Positions 1 to 7,639 of a DNA stretch of 64,000 nt are shown piece by piece. Location: contig QHRW01000116.1 in the NCBI GenBank assembly GCA_003220265.1, positions 1-64,000 on the forward strand. The letters are read 5' to 3'. Position 1 is the first letter of the stretch. Every line of letters starts with the position of its first letter. The stretch is from Candidatus Rokuibacteriota bacterium (lineage in GTDB: Bacteria; Methylomirabilota; Methylomirabilia; Rokubacteriales; CSP1-6). Under the pieces are notes generated by a model, which ran no database searches, was not told where the DNA came from, and was given only the letters and a program-made list of their open reading frames with translations. The translations under genes were made by a program, and so were the position numbers.

Positions 1-25
1 TCGCGCTCGTAAAGCCGGATCGTAG

Positions 26-307
26 TCAACAGACCACGGAGGCGTGACGCCGCATCCGCTGAAGGCCGGTGGCGTCCCCGGCGACGAGTCGCAAATGGCA
101 CTCGGTGCAAATCGGGTGCTTCAAAGCATCTTCGTTCACGACCTGCTCCTGGCAGATGCCGCACCGGCCGTGTTCCTCGCGCCGTTCAAGCAAATCGCAC
201 TCTTGACATACTCGGAGGATCTGACGCCGCTTCGGGTCCACCTTCATGATGAACGCAGTGATCTCTCTGTCGCAGCGGCTGCACTTCCCGAAGAACGGGT
301 CGGCCAC
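26..307 (-). CDS. small four-CxxC putative zinc-binding protein
   Basis: Unrecognised 93-residue protein. It has four CxxC pairs (KCSRC, VCQEC, RCGIC, ICTEC) spaced through the chain, the pattern of two zinc-ribbon or treble-clef knuckles, with charged linkers and no membrane segment. The GTG at 307 was chosen because a GGGAGG Shine-Dalgarno (316-321) lies 8 nt upstream; an in-frame TTG at 352 has no such site. It lies just downstream of tRNA-Phe on the same strand. A nucleic-acid or protein-binding adaptor role is only an inference. Confidence 0.6.
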   Translation of the reverse strand: MADPFFGKCSRCDREITAFIMKVDPKRRQILRVCQECDLLERREEHGRCGICQEQVVNEDALKHPICTECHLRLVAGDATGLQRMRRHASVVC

Positions 308-410
308 TATAACGTCCTCCCAAAGTAGTGCTGCAGGCCCGGTACGGGACAAAACTGGGACAATCGCGGCGGCTACAGCTCAGAGCGTGTCGCTAAGCGT
401 CGGAAAAGAA

Positions 411-487
<77 letters not shown>

Positions 488-513
488 GACCGGAAGGACG
501 GAGACGAAGAGTA

Positions 514-1584
514 TCAGCGCTTGGTGCGCTCGTCCAGCTTCTTGAGGATCAGCTCGGCTTGCTCGATGTTCTTGCGGGCGCTGGGGTGGCGCGGGTCGAG
601 CTCGAGGACGGCTTTCCACTCGTCGATGGCCTGCTCCAGCTTCTCCTCGCGGTAGAGACGGACGCCCTCGTTGTAGCGCTGCTGGACGAGGCCCGCGCGG
701 GCCTGGCGCGTGAGGTCGGTGAGGTCGTCGTAGCGCGGCGTCAGCTTGGCGAGCTGCACCAGGGCCTGGTAGGACTCGTCGTAGCGCCGCTCGCCGAGAC
801 GCGTCTTGCCGAGCGAATAGAGGATCGTCTTCTTGAGCTCGGCGCCCTCGGAGTGATACGGGTTGCTGGCCAGCACGCGATCGACGCTGGCCAGGGCCTC
901 GGCGAAGTTCTTGCGCTCCAGCGCATCGCGGGCCTCGGCCACCAGCGGATCGATCTCGGGGGCGAGGTCGTCGCGCGGGATCGTGCCACGCGAGGGGTCG
1001 GCGCCCTCGCGCGGCGAGAGATAGAACGGCACGCCGGGAATCTCGGGCACGCGCAGCGAGGCGCCCACGGTGAGGCGCGGGTTGCGCGGGAGCTGGTTGA
1101 TCTCCCAGATCACCTCCGAGCGCGAGCGATCACCGTAGTAGCGCTGGGCGATCGAGCCCAGGCTCTCGCCCGCGCGCACGATGTGGGTCACGAAGCGCAC
1201 TTCCTTCACCTCGTTGCGCAGGCCCTCGAAGGCCGGGGCGTGGCCGGGATCGAGCGCGAGGGCCATGAGGAAGTGGCGGCGGGCCTCGAGGTACGCGCCG
1301 CGGCCGAGCGCGGCGCGCGCGTGCTGCATCTGCTCGGCCACCGCGCGCTCGATGCGCGCCTCCAACCGCGCCTTGCGCTCGCGCAGCGCGGGGTCATCGG
1401 GCTCGAGCGTCAGTGCGACGGTGGTCGCCTCGAGCGCCGCGCGCAGGGCGCCGTCGCGCTCGAGCCGCTCGGCCTTGGCGCGCTCGATGTCGGCCAGCGT
1501 CTGGCGCCCGGGGCCGCCCAGCAACGTCGCGCATCCGGAAAGGGCGAGCACCGCCAGCAGCGCCAGGGCCGGCCGCGCGGTCAT
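514..1584 (-). CDS. TPR/LysM lipoprotein
   Basis: 356-residue predicted lipoprotein. The N-terminus MTARPALALLAVLALSGCA is a signal peptide with an LSGC lipobox. TPR-like helical repeats occupy about residues 30-125. A LysM domain follows (about 135-185, with the typical AGESLGSIAQRYYGD start). More TPR-like repeats run to the C-terminus. LysM binds peptidoglycan or other GlcNAc polymers and TPRs mediate protein contacts, so a periplasmic scaffold is likely. The ATG at 1584 overlaps the deacetylase stop (ATGA), so the two are translationally coupled. Confidence 0.8.
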   Translation of the reverse strand: MTARPALALLAVLALSGCATLLGGPGRQTLADIERAKAERLERDGALRAALEATTVALTLEPDDPALRERKARLEARIERAVAEQMQHARAALGRGAYLEARRHFLMALALDPGHAPAFEGLRNEVKEVRFVTHIVRAGESLGSIAQRYYGDRSRSEVIWEINQLPRNPRLTVGASLRVPEIPGVPFYLSPREGADPSRGTIPRDDLAPEIDPLVAEARDALERKNFAEALASVDRVLASNPYHSEGAELKKTILYSLGKTRLGERRYDESYQALVQLAKLTPRYDDLTDLTRQARAGLVQQRYNEGVRLYREEKLEQAIDEWKAVLELDPRHPSARKNIEQAELILKKLDERTKR

Positions 1585-2585
1585 TTGATGGGCTCGGGCG
1601 CGAAGGTATTCAGGTTCTTCACGAAGTCCTCGAGGGTCATCTCCGCGTAGATCTGGCTGCGGCGGATGCGGAAGAGCGGCACGAACGAGGCGTTGCCCTC
1701 GCGAAAGACGGTGAGCCCGCCGAGGAAGCCGGAGTCGCGCGTGTGGGCGAGCACCGCGTCGTCGGCGGCGCCGTAGGGATAGGCCAGGAAGCGCGCCGGG
1801 CGGCCGAGCCGCTGCTGGAACAGCCGCTGGGAGGCTTCCAGCTCGGCGCGCAGGCGCCGTGCGTGATCGGCCTCGGATTCGCCGGGCTGCCGCCGCAGGT
1901 CGCCGTGCGTCTTGGTGTGGCCCTCCACCTGGAAGCCCTCGGCGTCGAGCCGGGCGAGGTCGTCCCAATCGAGGGCGTTGCGGCCGCTCCCCACGTAGTC
2001 GGTGTAGACGAAGAGTGTGGCCGGGAAGCGCAGGTCCTTGAGGACGGGATACGCGTACTCCAGGAACGAGCGGTGGCCGTCGTCGAAGGTGAGGACGACG
2101 GCGCGGCGCGGGAGCTGCCGCTTGAGCTGCAGGAACTCGTGGAGCTCCTCGAGGCTGACGACGCGGTAGTTGTGGGTCTTGAGATAGTGCATCTGCTCGC
2201 CGAAGGCCTTGGCCCCGATCACCAGCCGGCCTTTCGCCTGCGGGCCGATGTCGTGGTACGTCAGCACGGGCACGAGCTGATAGCCGTTGGTGTAGACGCC
2301 GCTCGGATTCCACGGCCGCTTGGGAATGACGACCGTTTGGCCGCGGGCCAGCTTGGTGACGTCGTTGTAGTCCTCGATCATCCACGCCAGGCGCGCGTCG
2401 CCGAGGAACCGGCGCGCGAGCTCGGCCGTGGTGTCGCCCCAGCGCGCGGTGACGACGATGAGGTCCGCCGACTCCAGCGTGGGCCGTCCGACCACCGGCA
2501 GCTTGGCGGCCGTGGCGCACGCGCCCAGCGCAAGCGCCGCGAGGCCGCCGGCGGCCACGCGCAGGCGGAGCGAGGCGGCGCTCAC
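1581..2585 (-). CDS. LysM-polysaccharide deacetylase lipoprotein
   Basis: 334-residue lipoprotein (signal peptide ending ALALGAC). An N-terminal LysM-like module (about 42-90) precedes a NodB/carbohydrate esterase 4 domain. The metal and catalytic motifs are visible: TFDDGH (FDD at 167-169) and HTKTH (223-227). It probably deacetylates GlcNAc-containing polymer at the cell surface. The start overlaps the cyclase stop (ATGA) and its stop overlaps the next lipoprotein, so three genes form one operon. The polymer acted on cannot be read from sequence. Confidence 0.85.
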   Translation of the reverse strand: MSAASLRLRVAAGGLAALALGACATAAKLPVVGRPTLESADLIVVTARWGDTTAELARRFLGDARLAWMIEDYNDVTKLARGQTVVIPKRPWNPSGVYTNGYQLVPVLTYHDIGPQAKGRLVIGAKAFGEQMHYLKTHNYRVVSLEELHEFLQLKRQLPRRAVVLTFDDGHRSFLEYAYPVLKDLRFPATLFVYTDYVGSGRNALDWDDLARLDAEGFQVEGHTKTHGDLRRQPGESEADHARRLRAELEASQRLFQQRLGRPARFLAYPYGAADDAVLAHTRDSGFLGGLTVFREGNASFVPLFRIRRSQIYAEMTLEDFVKNLNTFAPEPIK

Positions 2586-3946
2586 GCCCCGCGCGCTCCG
2601 ATGACCTCGTAGACCTCGACCTCGTCTTCCTTGCCGCGCAGCCGCATGGGCCCCAGCCGGCGCGCCTCGATGCCGTAGCGCACGATGCCGTACGTGGTGG
2701 ACGTGATGAGGATCTGCCCGGGCTTGGCGTACGACTCGAGCCGCGAGGCCAGGTTGACGTTGTCGCCGATGACCGTGTACTCCATCCGCGTCTCGGTGCC
2801 CACGTTGCCAGCCACGGCGGTGCCGGCGTTGACGCCGATGCCGATGGCCAGCGCCGGCTTGCCCTCCGCCGCGCGGCGCGCGCTCAGCTCGCGCATGCCC
2901 GCCTGCATGGCCAGCGCCGTGCGGACGGCGCGCAGCGCGTGGTCGGGATGGTAGATGGGCGCGCCGAACACGGCCATCACGCCGTCGCCGAGAAACTTGT
3001 CGAGCGTGCCGTCGTGCTTGAACGTGGTGTCGATCATCAGCGTGTAGAACGCGTTGAGCAGGCTCACGACCTCCTCCGGCGCCAGCCGCTCGGAGATCGA
3101 GGTGAAGTTGCGGACGTCGCAGAAGAGCACGGTCACCTCGCGCCGCTCGCCCGTGAGCACGATCTTCTCGGGGTCCTTGAGGATCTCCGTCACCACCTCG
3201 CGCGCCACGTAGCGGCTGAAGGCCCGCTTGATGGCGTCCGTCTCGCGCAGGCTGGCCGCCATCTCGTTGAAGCTGTGGGTGAGGGCGCCGATCTCGTCGC
3301 GCGAGGCCACGTGCAGCGTGATGGCGAAGTTGCCGTCGGCGATCGCGCGCGTGCCGTCCACCAGGCGCGAGATCGGCCGCGAGAGCACCGTGCCCAGCGT
3401 GAAGGCGCCCGCGATGCCGAGCGCGACCATGGCCAGGCTCACCAGGATGGCGTTGTCGCGCGCGCTCGCCAGCGCGGCGACGTTGGCGCGCTGGCTGAAG
3501 CCCAGATACAGCGCGCCCACGCGCACCTGCCGAAACGTGAGCGGCACCGAGAAGTCGATGAGATTGCCTCCGCCCGGCGCCGCGTAGGTCTGGACGAGGA
3601 GCGCGCCGCTCAGCGGGGTCAAGCCGCGCGGGCGCTCGAGCCGCCGCCCGATGAGGTGGACGTCGGAGTGCGCGAGGGCCTTGCCCTTCTCGTCGGTGAT
3701 CGCGACGTAGGCGACGTCGGGATCCTTCATGGCGTCCTTGACGAGCAGGTTCAGTGTCAGCTCGTCGTCGCTGACGAGGGGGTTCTTGGCGCTGGCGGCC
3801 AGGTTCTGGGCGATGGTCAGGCCTCGCTTGACCATCTCGGCGGTGAGGGTCGCCTGTTGCCGGCGCAGGAGCATCGCCGACAGCAAAATGACGGTTACCG
3901 CCAGCAAGGCCGTGATCACCAAGCTGAGCTTGAGCTTGATAGGCAT
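2582..3946 (-). CDS. membrane class III adenylate/guanylate cyclase (HAMP)
   Basis: 454 residues. An N-terminal membrane helix (about 7-28) is followed by an extracytoplasmic sensor region, a second hydrophobic segment near 165-190, a HAMP linker (GTVLSRPISRLVDGTRAIAD region) and a C-terminal class III cyclase domain. Metal-binding aspartates appear in LFCDVRNFT and KFLGDGVMAVFG, and the transition-state Asn/Arg in GDNVNLASRLE. Lys in TLDKFLGDG and Asp in VIGDNVN suggest ATP as substrate, making cAMP. It is fused into an operon with two surface lipoproteins, so it may report on envelope state. Confidence 0.88.
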   Translation of the reverse strand: MPIKLKLSLVITALLAVTVILLSAMLLRRQQATLTAEMVKRGLTIAQNLAASAKNPLVSDDELTLNLLVKDAMKDPDVAYVAITDEKGKALAHSDVHLIGRRLERPRGLTPLSGALLVQTYAAPGGGNLIDFSVPLTFRQVRVGALYLGFSQRANVAALASARDNAILVSLAMVALGIAGAFTLGTVLSRPISRLVDGTRAIADGNFAITLHVASRDEIGALTHSFNEMAASLRETDAIKRAFSRYVAREVVTEILKDPEKIVLTGERREVTVLFCDVRNFTSISERLAPEEVVSLLNAFYTLMIDTTFKHDGTLDKFLGDGVMAVFGAPIYHPDHALRAVRTALAMQAGMRELSARRAAEGKPALAIGIGVNAGTAVAGNVGTETRMEYTVIGDNVNLASRLESYAKPGQILITSTTYGIVRYGIEARRLGPMRLRGKEDEVEVYEVIGARGA

Positions 3947-3969
3947 CGGCCCAATAACATTAGCAAGAC

Positions 3970-4005
3970 AGCCCGCCTCGACAGAAGGTTCGCGCGGGGC
4001 GGGCT
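3970..4005 (-). terminator. hairpin after the PCu(A)C-like gene
   Basis: An 8-bp perfect stem (AGCCCGCC/GGCGGGCT) overlaps the stop codon of the lipoprotein gene and is followed on the minus strand by GTCTTGCTAATGTT. The U tract is weak, so this may only reduce read-through into the cyclase operon. Confidence 0.4.
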
Positions 4006-4414
4006 ATTCGAGCAGCGTGACCACCCCGATCCCCCCGGACTTCTCGAAAAGTAGCGTCACCACGAAGGTCTCGCCCCGCTCGACCGGCCGCTGGAGGGAG
4101 CGCAGGACCACGTGGGGCCCCTCGGGGGTGAACTTGACCGTGCTGGCGCCCGGGATCTCCAGGCGGCTGAGGGCCCCGCCACCCCCCCGGACCAGGACGG
4201 CCTGCTTGGCCAGGGGCGCGACCACCCCGGTGATGGTGTCCCCGTACTTGCCGGAGCTGACCACGTCGAAGGTCACGACGAGGTCGCCGCCCTGGCGCAC
4301 GGCGCGGCCGTTCTCGGTGCGGATGCGCACCCCGCCCGTCTCCATCACGGTGGGGTAGTGCACGCAGCCGGCCGCCAGCAGGAGCAGCGCCGCCAGGGCG
4401 GCGCGCCGCGTCAT
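4004..4414 (-). CDS. PCu(A)C-like lipoprotein lacking copper ligands
   Basis: 136-residue lipoprotein (MTRRAALAALLLLAAGCVH, lipobox LAAGC). The body resembles the PCu(A)C/DUF461 cupredoxin-like copper chaperone fold: GDTITGVVAPLAKQAVLV, then IPGASTVKFTPEGPHVVLRS, then a FVVTLLFEKSGGIGVV end. The family copper site is H-M...HxM. Here the first His and the Met residues are absent and only the H of PHVVL remains, so copper binding is doubtful. The ATG overlaps the HemL-like stop (TGATG). Confidence 0.65.
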   Translation of the reverse strand: MTRRAALAALLLLAAGCVHYPTVMETGGVRIRTENGRAVRQGGDLVVTFDVVSSGKYGDTITGVVAPLAKQAVLVRGGGGALSRLEIPGASTVKFTPEGPHVVLRSLQRPVERGETFVVTLLFEKSGGIGVVTLLE

Positions 4415-5736
4415 CACAGGCCTTTGAACGCGCCGTCGGCCACCATCGCCCGGAATGCGCGCTCGTACGCCTGCACCGTGCGCTCGAGGTCGGCGTCGGT
4501 GTGCACGGCGGAGATCCAGCCGTGGTTGGCCGAGCAGTCGACGCCGTTGTTGAGGAGCGCGCAGCGCAGCAGGTGGTAGAGCGCGCCCTTGCGCGGGCGA
4601 TCGAAGCCCGCCAGGCCGGGCTTGCCCTCGAACGAGACGTGGTAGATGGACGCCTCGCCGTAGCACGTCCCGGGCGCGCCCGCCTTCTTGAGCGCCTCGC
4701 CGAGCGCGGCGCGGAGCCGATCGCCCGACTTGTTGGCGCGCGCCTGCAGGGAGGCGTCCGCGCACAGCTCGAGCGTGGCGATGGCCGCCGCCGCCGACAG
4801 CGGGTTGGCGTTGAAGGTGCCCGCATGCGCGACGCGCGAGGCGCGGTCCCAGCCGGGATCGCCGCGGAAGGTGATCATCGACATGATCTCGCGCGTGCCG
4901 GTGAGCGCACCGCCCGGCAGGCCGCCGGCGACGATCTTGGCCAGCGTGGTGAGATCGGGCGTGACATTGAAGTACTGCTGGGCGCCGCCCGGCGCGTAGC
5001 GGAAGCCCGTGATGACCTCGTCGAAGATGAGCACGACGCCGTGCCGCGTGGCCAGCGCGCGCAATTCTTGAAGGTAGCCGGGCATCGTCGGCGTCGTGCC
5101 CGCCTGGCCGCCGGCGGGCTCCAGGATGACGGCCGCCACGTCGCCGCGCTCGAACACCGTCTGCGCGGCCTTGATGTCGTTGGGCGGGCAGATCACCACC
5201 TGGTCCATCGTGGCGCCGGGGACGCCGGCCGACATCGGCACCTCGTACGGCGGATTGACGCCGGCCACCGCGCCGTCGTGCCAGCCGTGGAAGTGGCCCG
5301 TGAATTTCAGGATCTTGGTGCGGCCGGTGTACGCGCGCGCCACGCGCATGGCGAGGTGCGTGGCCTCGGTGCCCGACATCGTGAAGCGCGTCAGCTCGGC
5401 GCACGGGATGAGCTGGTTCACCAGCTCGGCCCACCGCACCTCGGGCTCGTGGCTGGCGCCCAGGTGGGTGCCGCGCGCCATCTGCTCCTGCACCGCGCGC
5501 ACGACGGCGGGATGGCAGTGGCCGAGGAAGAGCGCGCCGTGGCCCATCCAGTAATCGACGTACTCGTGGCCGTCCACGTCCCACTTGCGGCTGCCCGCCG
5601 CCCGCTCGACGTAGACGGGAAACGGCGTCAGATGCCGGATGTCGTGCGTGATGCCGCCGGGGATCGCGCGGCGCGCGCGCTCGGCGAGGACCGCCGATTT
5701 CGGATGCCTGGCGGCGTACTCCTCTTGGATCGTCAT
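4414..5736 (-). CDS. class III aminotransferase (HemL-like)
   Basis: 440 residues, PLP fold type I, close in layout to glutamate-1-semialdehyde 2,1-aminomutase. Visible sites are SGTEA (121-125), the HFHGWHD loop (149-154), FDEVITGFR with the PLP-ring Asp (239) and the Schiff-base Lys in TTLAKIVAGG (K267). ATG 5736 was preferred over an upstream start at 5769 because AGGAGAG lies about 7 nt before it and the family begins near here. No other haem genes are nearby, so it may be a related aminotransferase or aminomutase rather than HemL itself. Its start overlaps the DUF4392 stop. Confidence 0.8.
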   Translation of the reverse strand: MTIQEEYAARHPKSAVLAERARRAIPGGITHDIRHLTPFPVYVERAAGSRKWDVDGHEYVDYWMGHGALFLGHCHPAVVRAVQEQMARGTHLGASHEPEVRWAELVNQLIPCAELTRFTMSGTEATHLAMRVARAYTGRTKILKFTGHFHGWHDGAVAGVNPPYEVPMSAGVPGATMDQVVICPPNDIKAAQTVFERGDVAAVILEPAGGQAGTTPTMPGYLQELRALATRHGVVLIFDEVITGFRYAPGGAQQYFNVTPDLTTLAKIVAGGLPGGALTGTREIMSMITFRGDPGWDRASRVAHAGTFNANPLSAAAAIATLELCADASLQARANKSGDRLRAALGEALKKAGAPGTCYGEASIYHVSFEGKPGLAGFDRPRKGALYHLLRCALLNNGVDCSANHGWISAVHTDADLERTVQAYERAFRAMVADGAFKGL

Positions 5737-6731
5737 CCACGCTCTCCTGGTCGCGACAAGTGGCCCCATGATAACCCGAGCAGCGCGACGATCGAGGCAT
5801 GCGTGTCGGCGTCGAGGCCGTCCACCGTACGCTCGGCGCGCCGCGTGATGCCGTCGACGGCACCGGCCGCCACGCAGGCGTCGATCAGCCGCCGCTCGTC
5901 GTCGGGGCTGTGCAGCAGCGAGCCGCCCGTGAGGCGCCCGAGCTGCGCCACGATGCCGTAGGCGCCCCAGTTCGAGACGCCCGCGACCACCAGGTGATCG
6001 ACGCGCACGACCGACGCGATGCGCGCCATGAGCGCCCCTTCGCGCGCGAGCGCGCCCCGCACGTTGCCCATGCCGATCTCGTTGCCGCCATCGCCGATGG
6101 CTACTGTAGCGAGTGCCGCGCGCCCGGCTCGGCCGGTTGTAGCGAGTGGCGCTTGCCCGGCTCGAGCCGAGGGTGGCCTGTGACGAGAAGCGCGTGGCTC
6201 CGGTGCGCCCGCTCGTCGCGTCCGGCCCCTGTCACGGCGTGCAAGCAGGAACATGTCGTCCAGTGGGCGATTCCAGGGGCGCACCGACACGCCGCGGGCG
6301 TTCAGGTAATCACCGTCGCGGCCGCGGCCCGGGCGCTCGATCGAGACGAGATGCGTCGGCCGCTCGCGCGCGAGCACCTCGGCCGCGGCGTCGGCCGTGT
6401 CGGGATACGCGAACGCCTCGACGGGCTCGCCGAGCGCCTTGAGCGCGGCGGCCAGCGTCGGCAGCGTCGCGGCGTCCGTCGTGTAGCGCACGCCGGCGCC
6501 GAGCCGCCGCAGCGCGCGGCCGAGCACGGCGGCGCCGGGCGGGCCGTCGGTCTCCGGCATGCCCTCGGCGACGATGAATCCGGTCACGATCAGCACGCTG
6601 CGCGCGCGCGCGAGCGCGCGGGCCGCGGCCAGGGCGCCGCCCGGCTGGAAGAACGCGGCGATGCCGCGCCCGCCGGGATCGAGGGCCAGGAGGTGATCGA
6701 TCGGATCGAGCCGACGACGCGCGGCGGGCAC
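5733..6731 (-). CDS. DUF4392 protein (D-glutamate cyclase-like)
   Basis: 332 residues with GTG start. DUF4392 features are clear: RGIAAFFQPGG near the start, VLIVTGFIV, a GDGGNEIGMG loop and VSNWGAYGI. The C-terminal domain of mammalian D-glutamate cyclase belongs to this family, so conversion of D-glutamate to 5-oxo-D-proline is possible but not shown. Between residues about 165 and 210 lies a low-complexity Arg/Ala/Pro stretch absent from the normal fold, built partly from an in-frame 33-nt repeat just before the conserved GDGGNE loop. This may impair or merely lengthen a loop. Confidence 0.72.
   Translation of the reverse strand: MPAARRRLDPIDHLLALDPGGRGIAAFFQPGGALAAARALARARSVLIVTGFIVAEGMPETDGPPGAAVLGRALRRLGAGVRYTTDAATLPTLAAALKALGEPVEAFAYPDTADAAAEVLARERPTHLVSIERPGRGRDGDYLNARGVSVRPWNRPLDDMFLLARRDRGRTRRAGAPEPRASRHRPPSARAGQAPLATTGRAGRAALATVAIGDGGNEIGMGNVRGALAREGALMARIASVVRVDHLVVAGVSNWGAYGIVAQLGRLTGGSLLHSPDDERRLIDACVAAGAVDGITRRAERTVDGLDADTHASIVALLGLSWGHLSRPGERG
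6105..6164. repeat. imperfect 27-nt direct repeat, period 33
   Basis: Two copies (6105-6131 and 6138-6164) match at 24 of 27 positions, begin TGTAGCGAGTG and end GCCCGGCTCG. They lie inside the DUF4392 gene and keep its frame, adding 11-residue repeats (GQAPLATT / GRAALATV). Confidence 0.8.
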
Positions 6732-6862
6732 GGCTCAGGACGCTACCACCGTGGCAACGAGGTGTGCAACGGAGTCGCCTGCCGGCCTTGGCGTGGGCCT
6801 TGCTCCATCGGGGTTGGTAGCAAACGACCTGTGCGGCGTGCAGCGCCGCGATCGAGGCGGCC

Positions 6863-7576
6863 ATGAATCGACGACTCCTCCCGCTCTTCCTGACGCTTCT
6901 CGTCACCGGCTGCGCGCACTCGCCGCTTGTCGTCAAGCACTCCTACGACTTCCGTACCACCGCGCTGTTCAAGCTTCCCTGCGACCAGGTGCCGAAGCCG
7001 GACGCCCCCACCGATCCGCTGGAGATCAAGCTGACGGAGTGCAACAGCACCCGGATGCTCAGAATGGTGGAAAACTTTCTCCGTATCCAGGAGGCCGACC
7101 CCGACAACGGCATCGCCGGCGACACCTTCGCCGACGTCCGGGCCAAGGGCTTCACCATCTACCTCGACAGCGAGGAGCGGGTACGGCGGCCCAACACGCG
7201 CCCGCTCTACGGCAGCGACGCCCTGGCCGCCGCCGGCATGCCGGTGAGCGCTCCGCCGCTGCAGTCCCCGGGCGAAGTGCGCGCGTACACGGACTTCATG
7301 GGCCAGCACTATGCCGAGGAGTATTACGAGCGCGACCTGCGCAACGTCACCGATCGCTTCTGCTTCAACAGCCGCGATTCGCACGACCTGGGCGACGATC
7401 GCACGTTCGCCATCGTGTGGCGGGCGGGCCGCGTCTACAAGCGGGTCATCAAGGGTGGGCCGATCGACAACCCCAAGCAGGAGAAGGGCTTCCTGATCTG
7501 CCCCAGCACCTTCATCCTGGACACCGTCACCGGCGGCCTCTCGACGGCCGCGCGCGGCATGGCGGGCGTCAAGTAG
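6863..7576 (+). CDS. uncharacterised lipoprotein
   Basis: 237-residue predicted lipoprotein (MNRRLLPLFLTLLVTGCAHS, lipobox VTGC). I do not recognise the family. The mature part has five cysteines, no internal membrane helix, and mixed charged and aromatic segments (YAEEYYERDLRNVTDRFCF). A GAGGCGG site precedes the ATG. It is divergent from the DUF4392 gene and convergent with treZ, so it forms its own transcript. A periplasmic or outer-membrane role is the only supportable inference. Confidence 0.7.
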   Translation: MNRRLLPLFLTLLVTGCAHSPLVVKHSYDFRTTALFKLPCDQVPKPDAPTDPLEIKLTECNSTRMLRMVENFLRIQEADPDNGIAGDTFADVRAKGFTIYLDSEERVRRPNTRPLYGSDALAAAGMPVSAPPLQSPGEVRAYTDFMGQHYAEEYYERDLRNVTDRFCFNSRDSHDLGDDRTFAIVWRAGRVYKRVIKGGPIDNPKQEKGFLICPSTFILDTVTGGLSTAARGMAGVK

Positions 7577-7639
7577 ACGCCAAGGCGTACCGAGCGGAAG
7601 GCATCAGGCCGACGCAGATGGCCGTTTTTCAGCGGCCTG

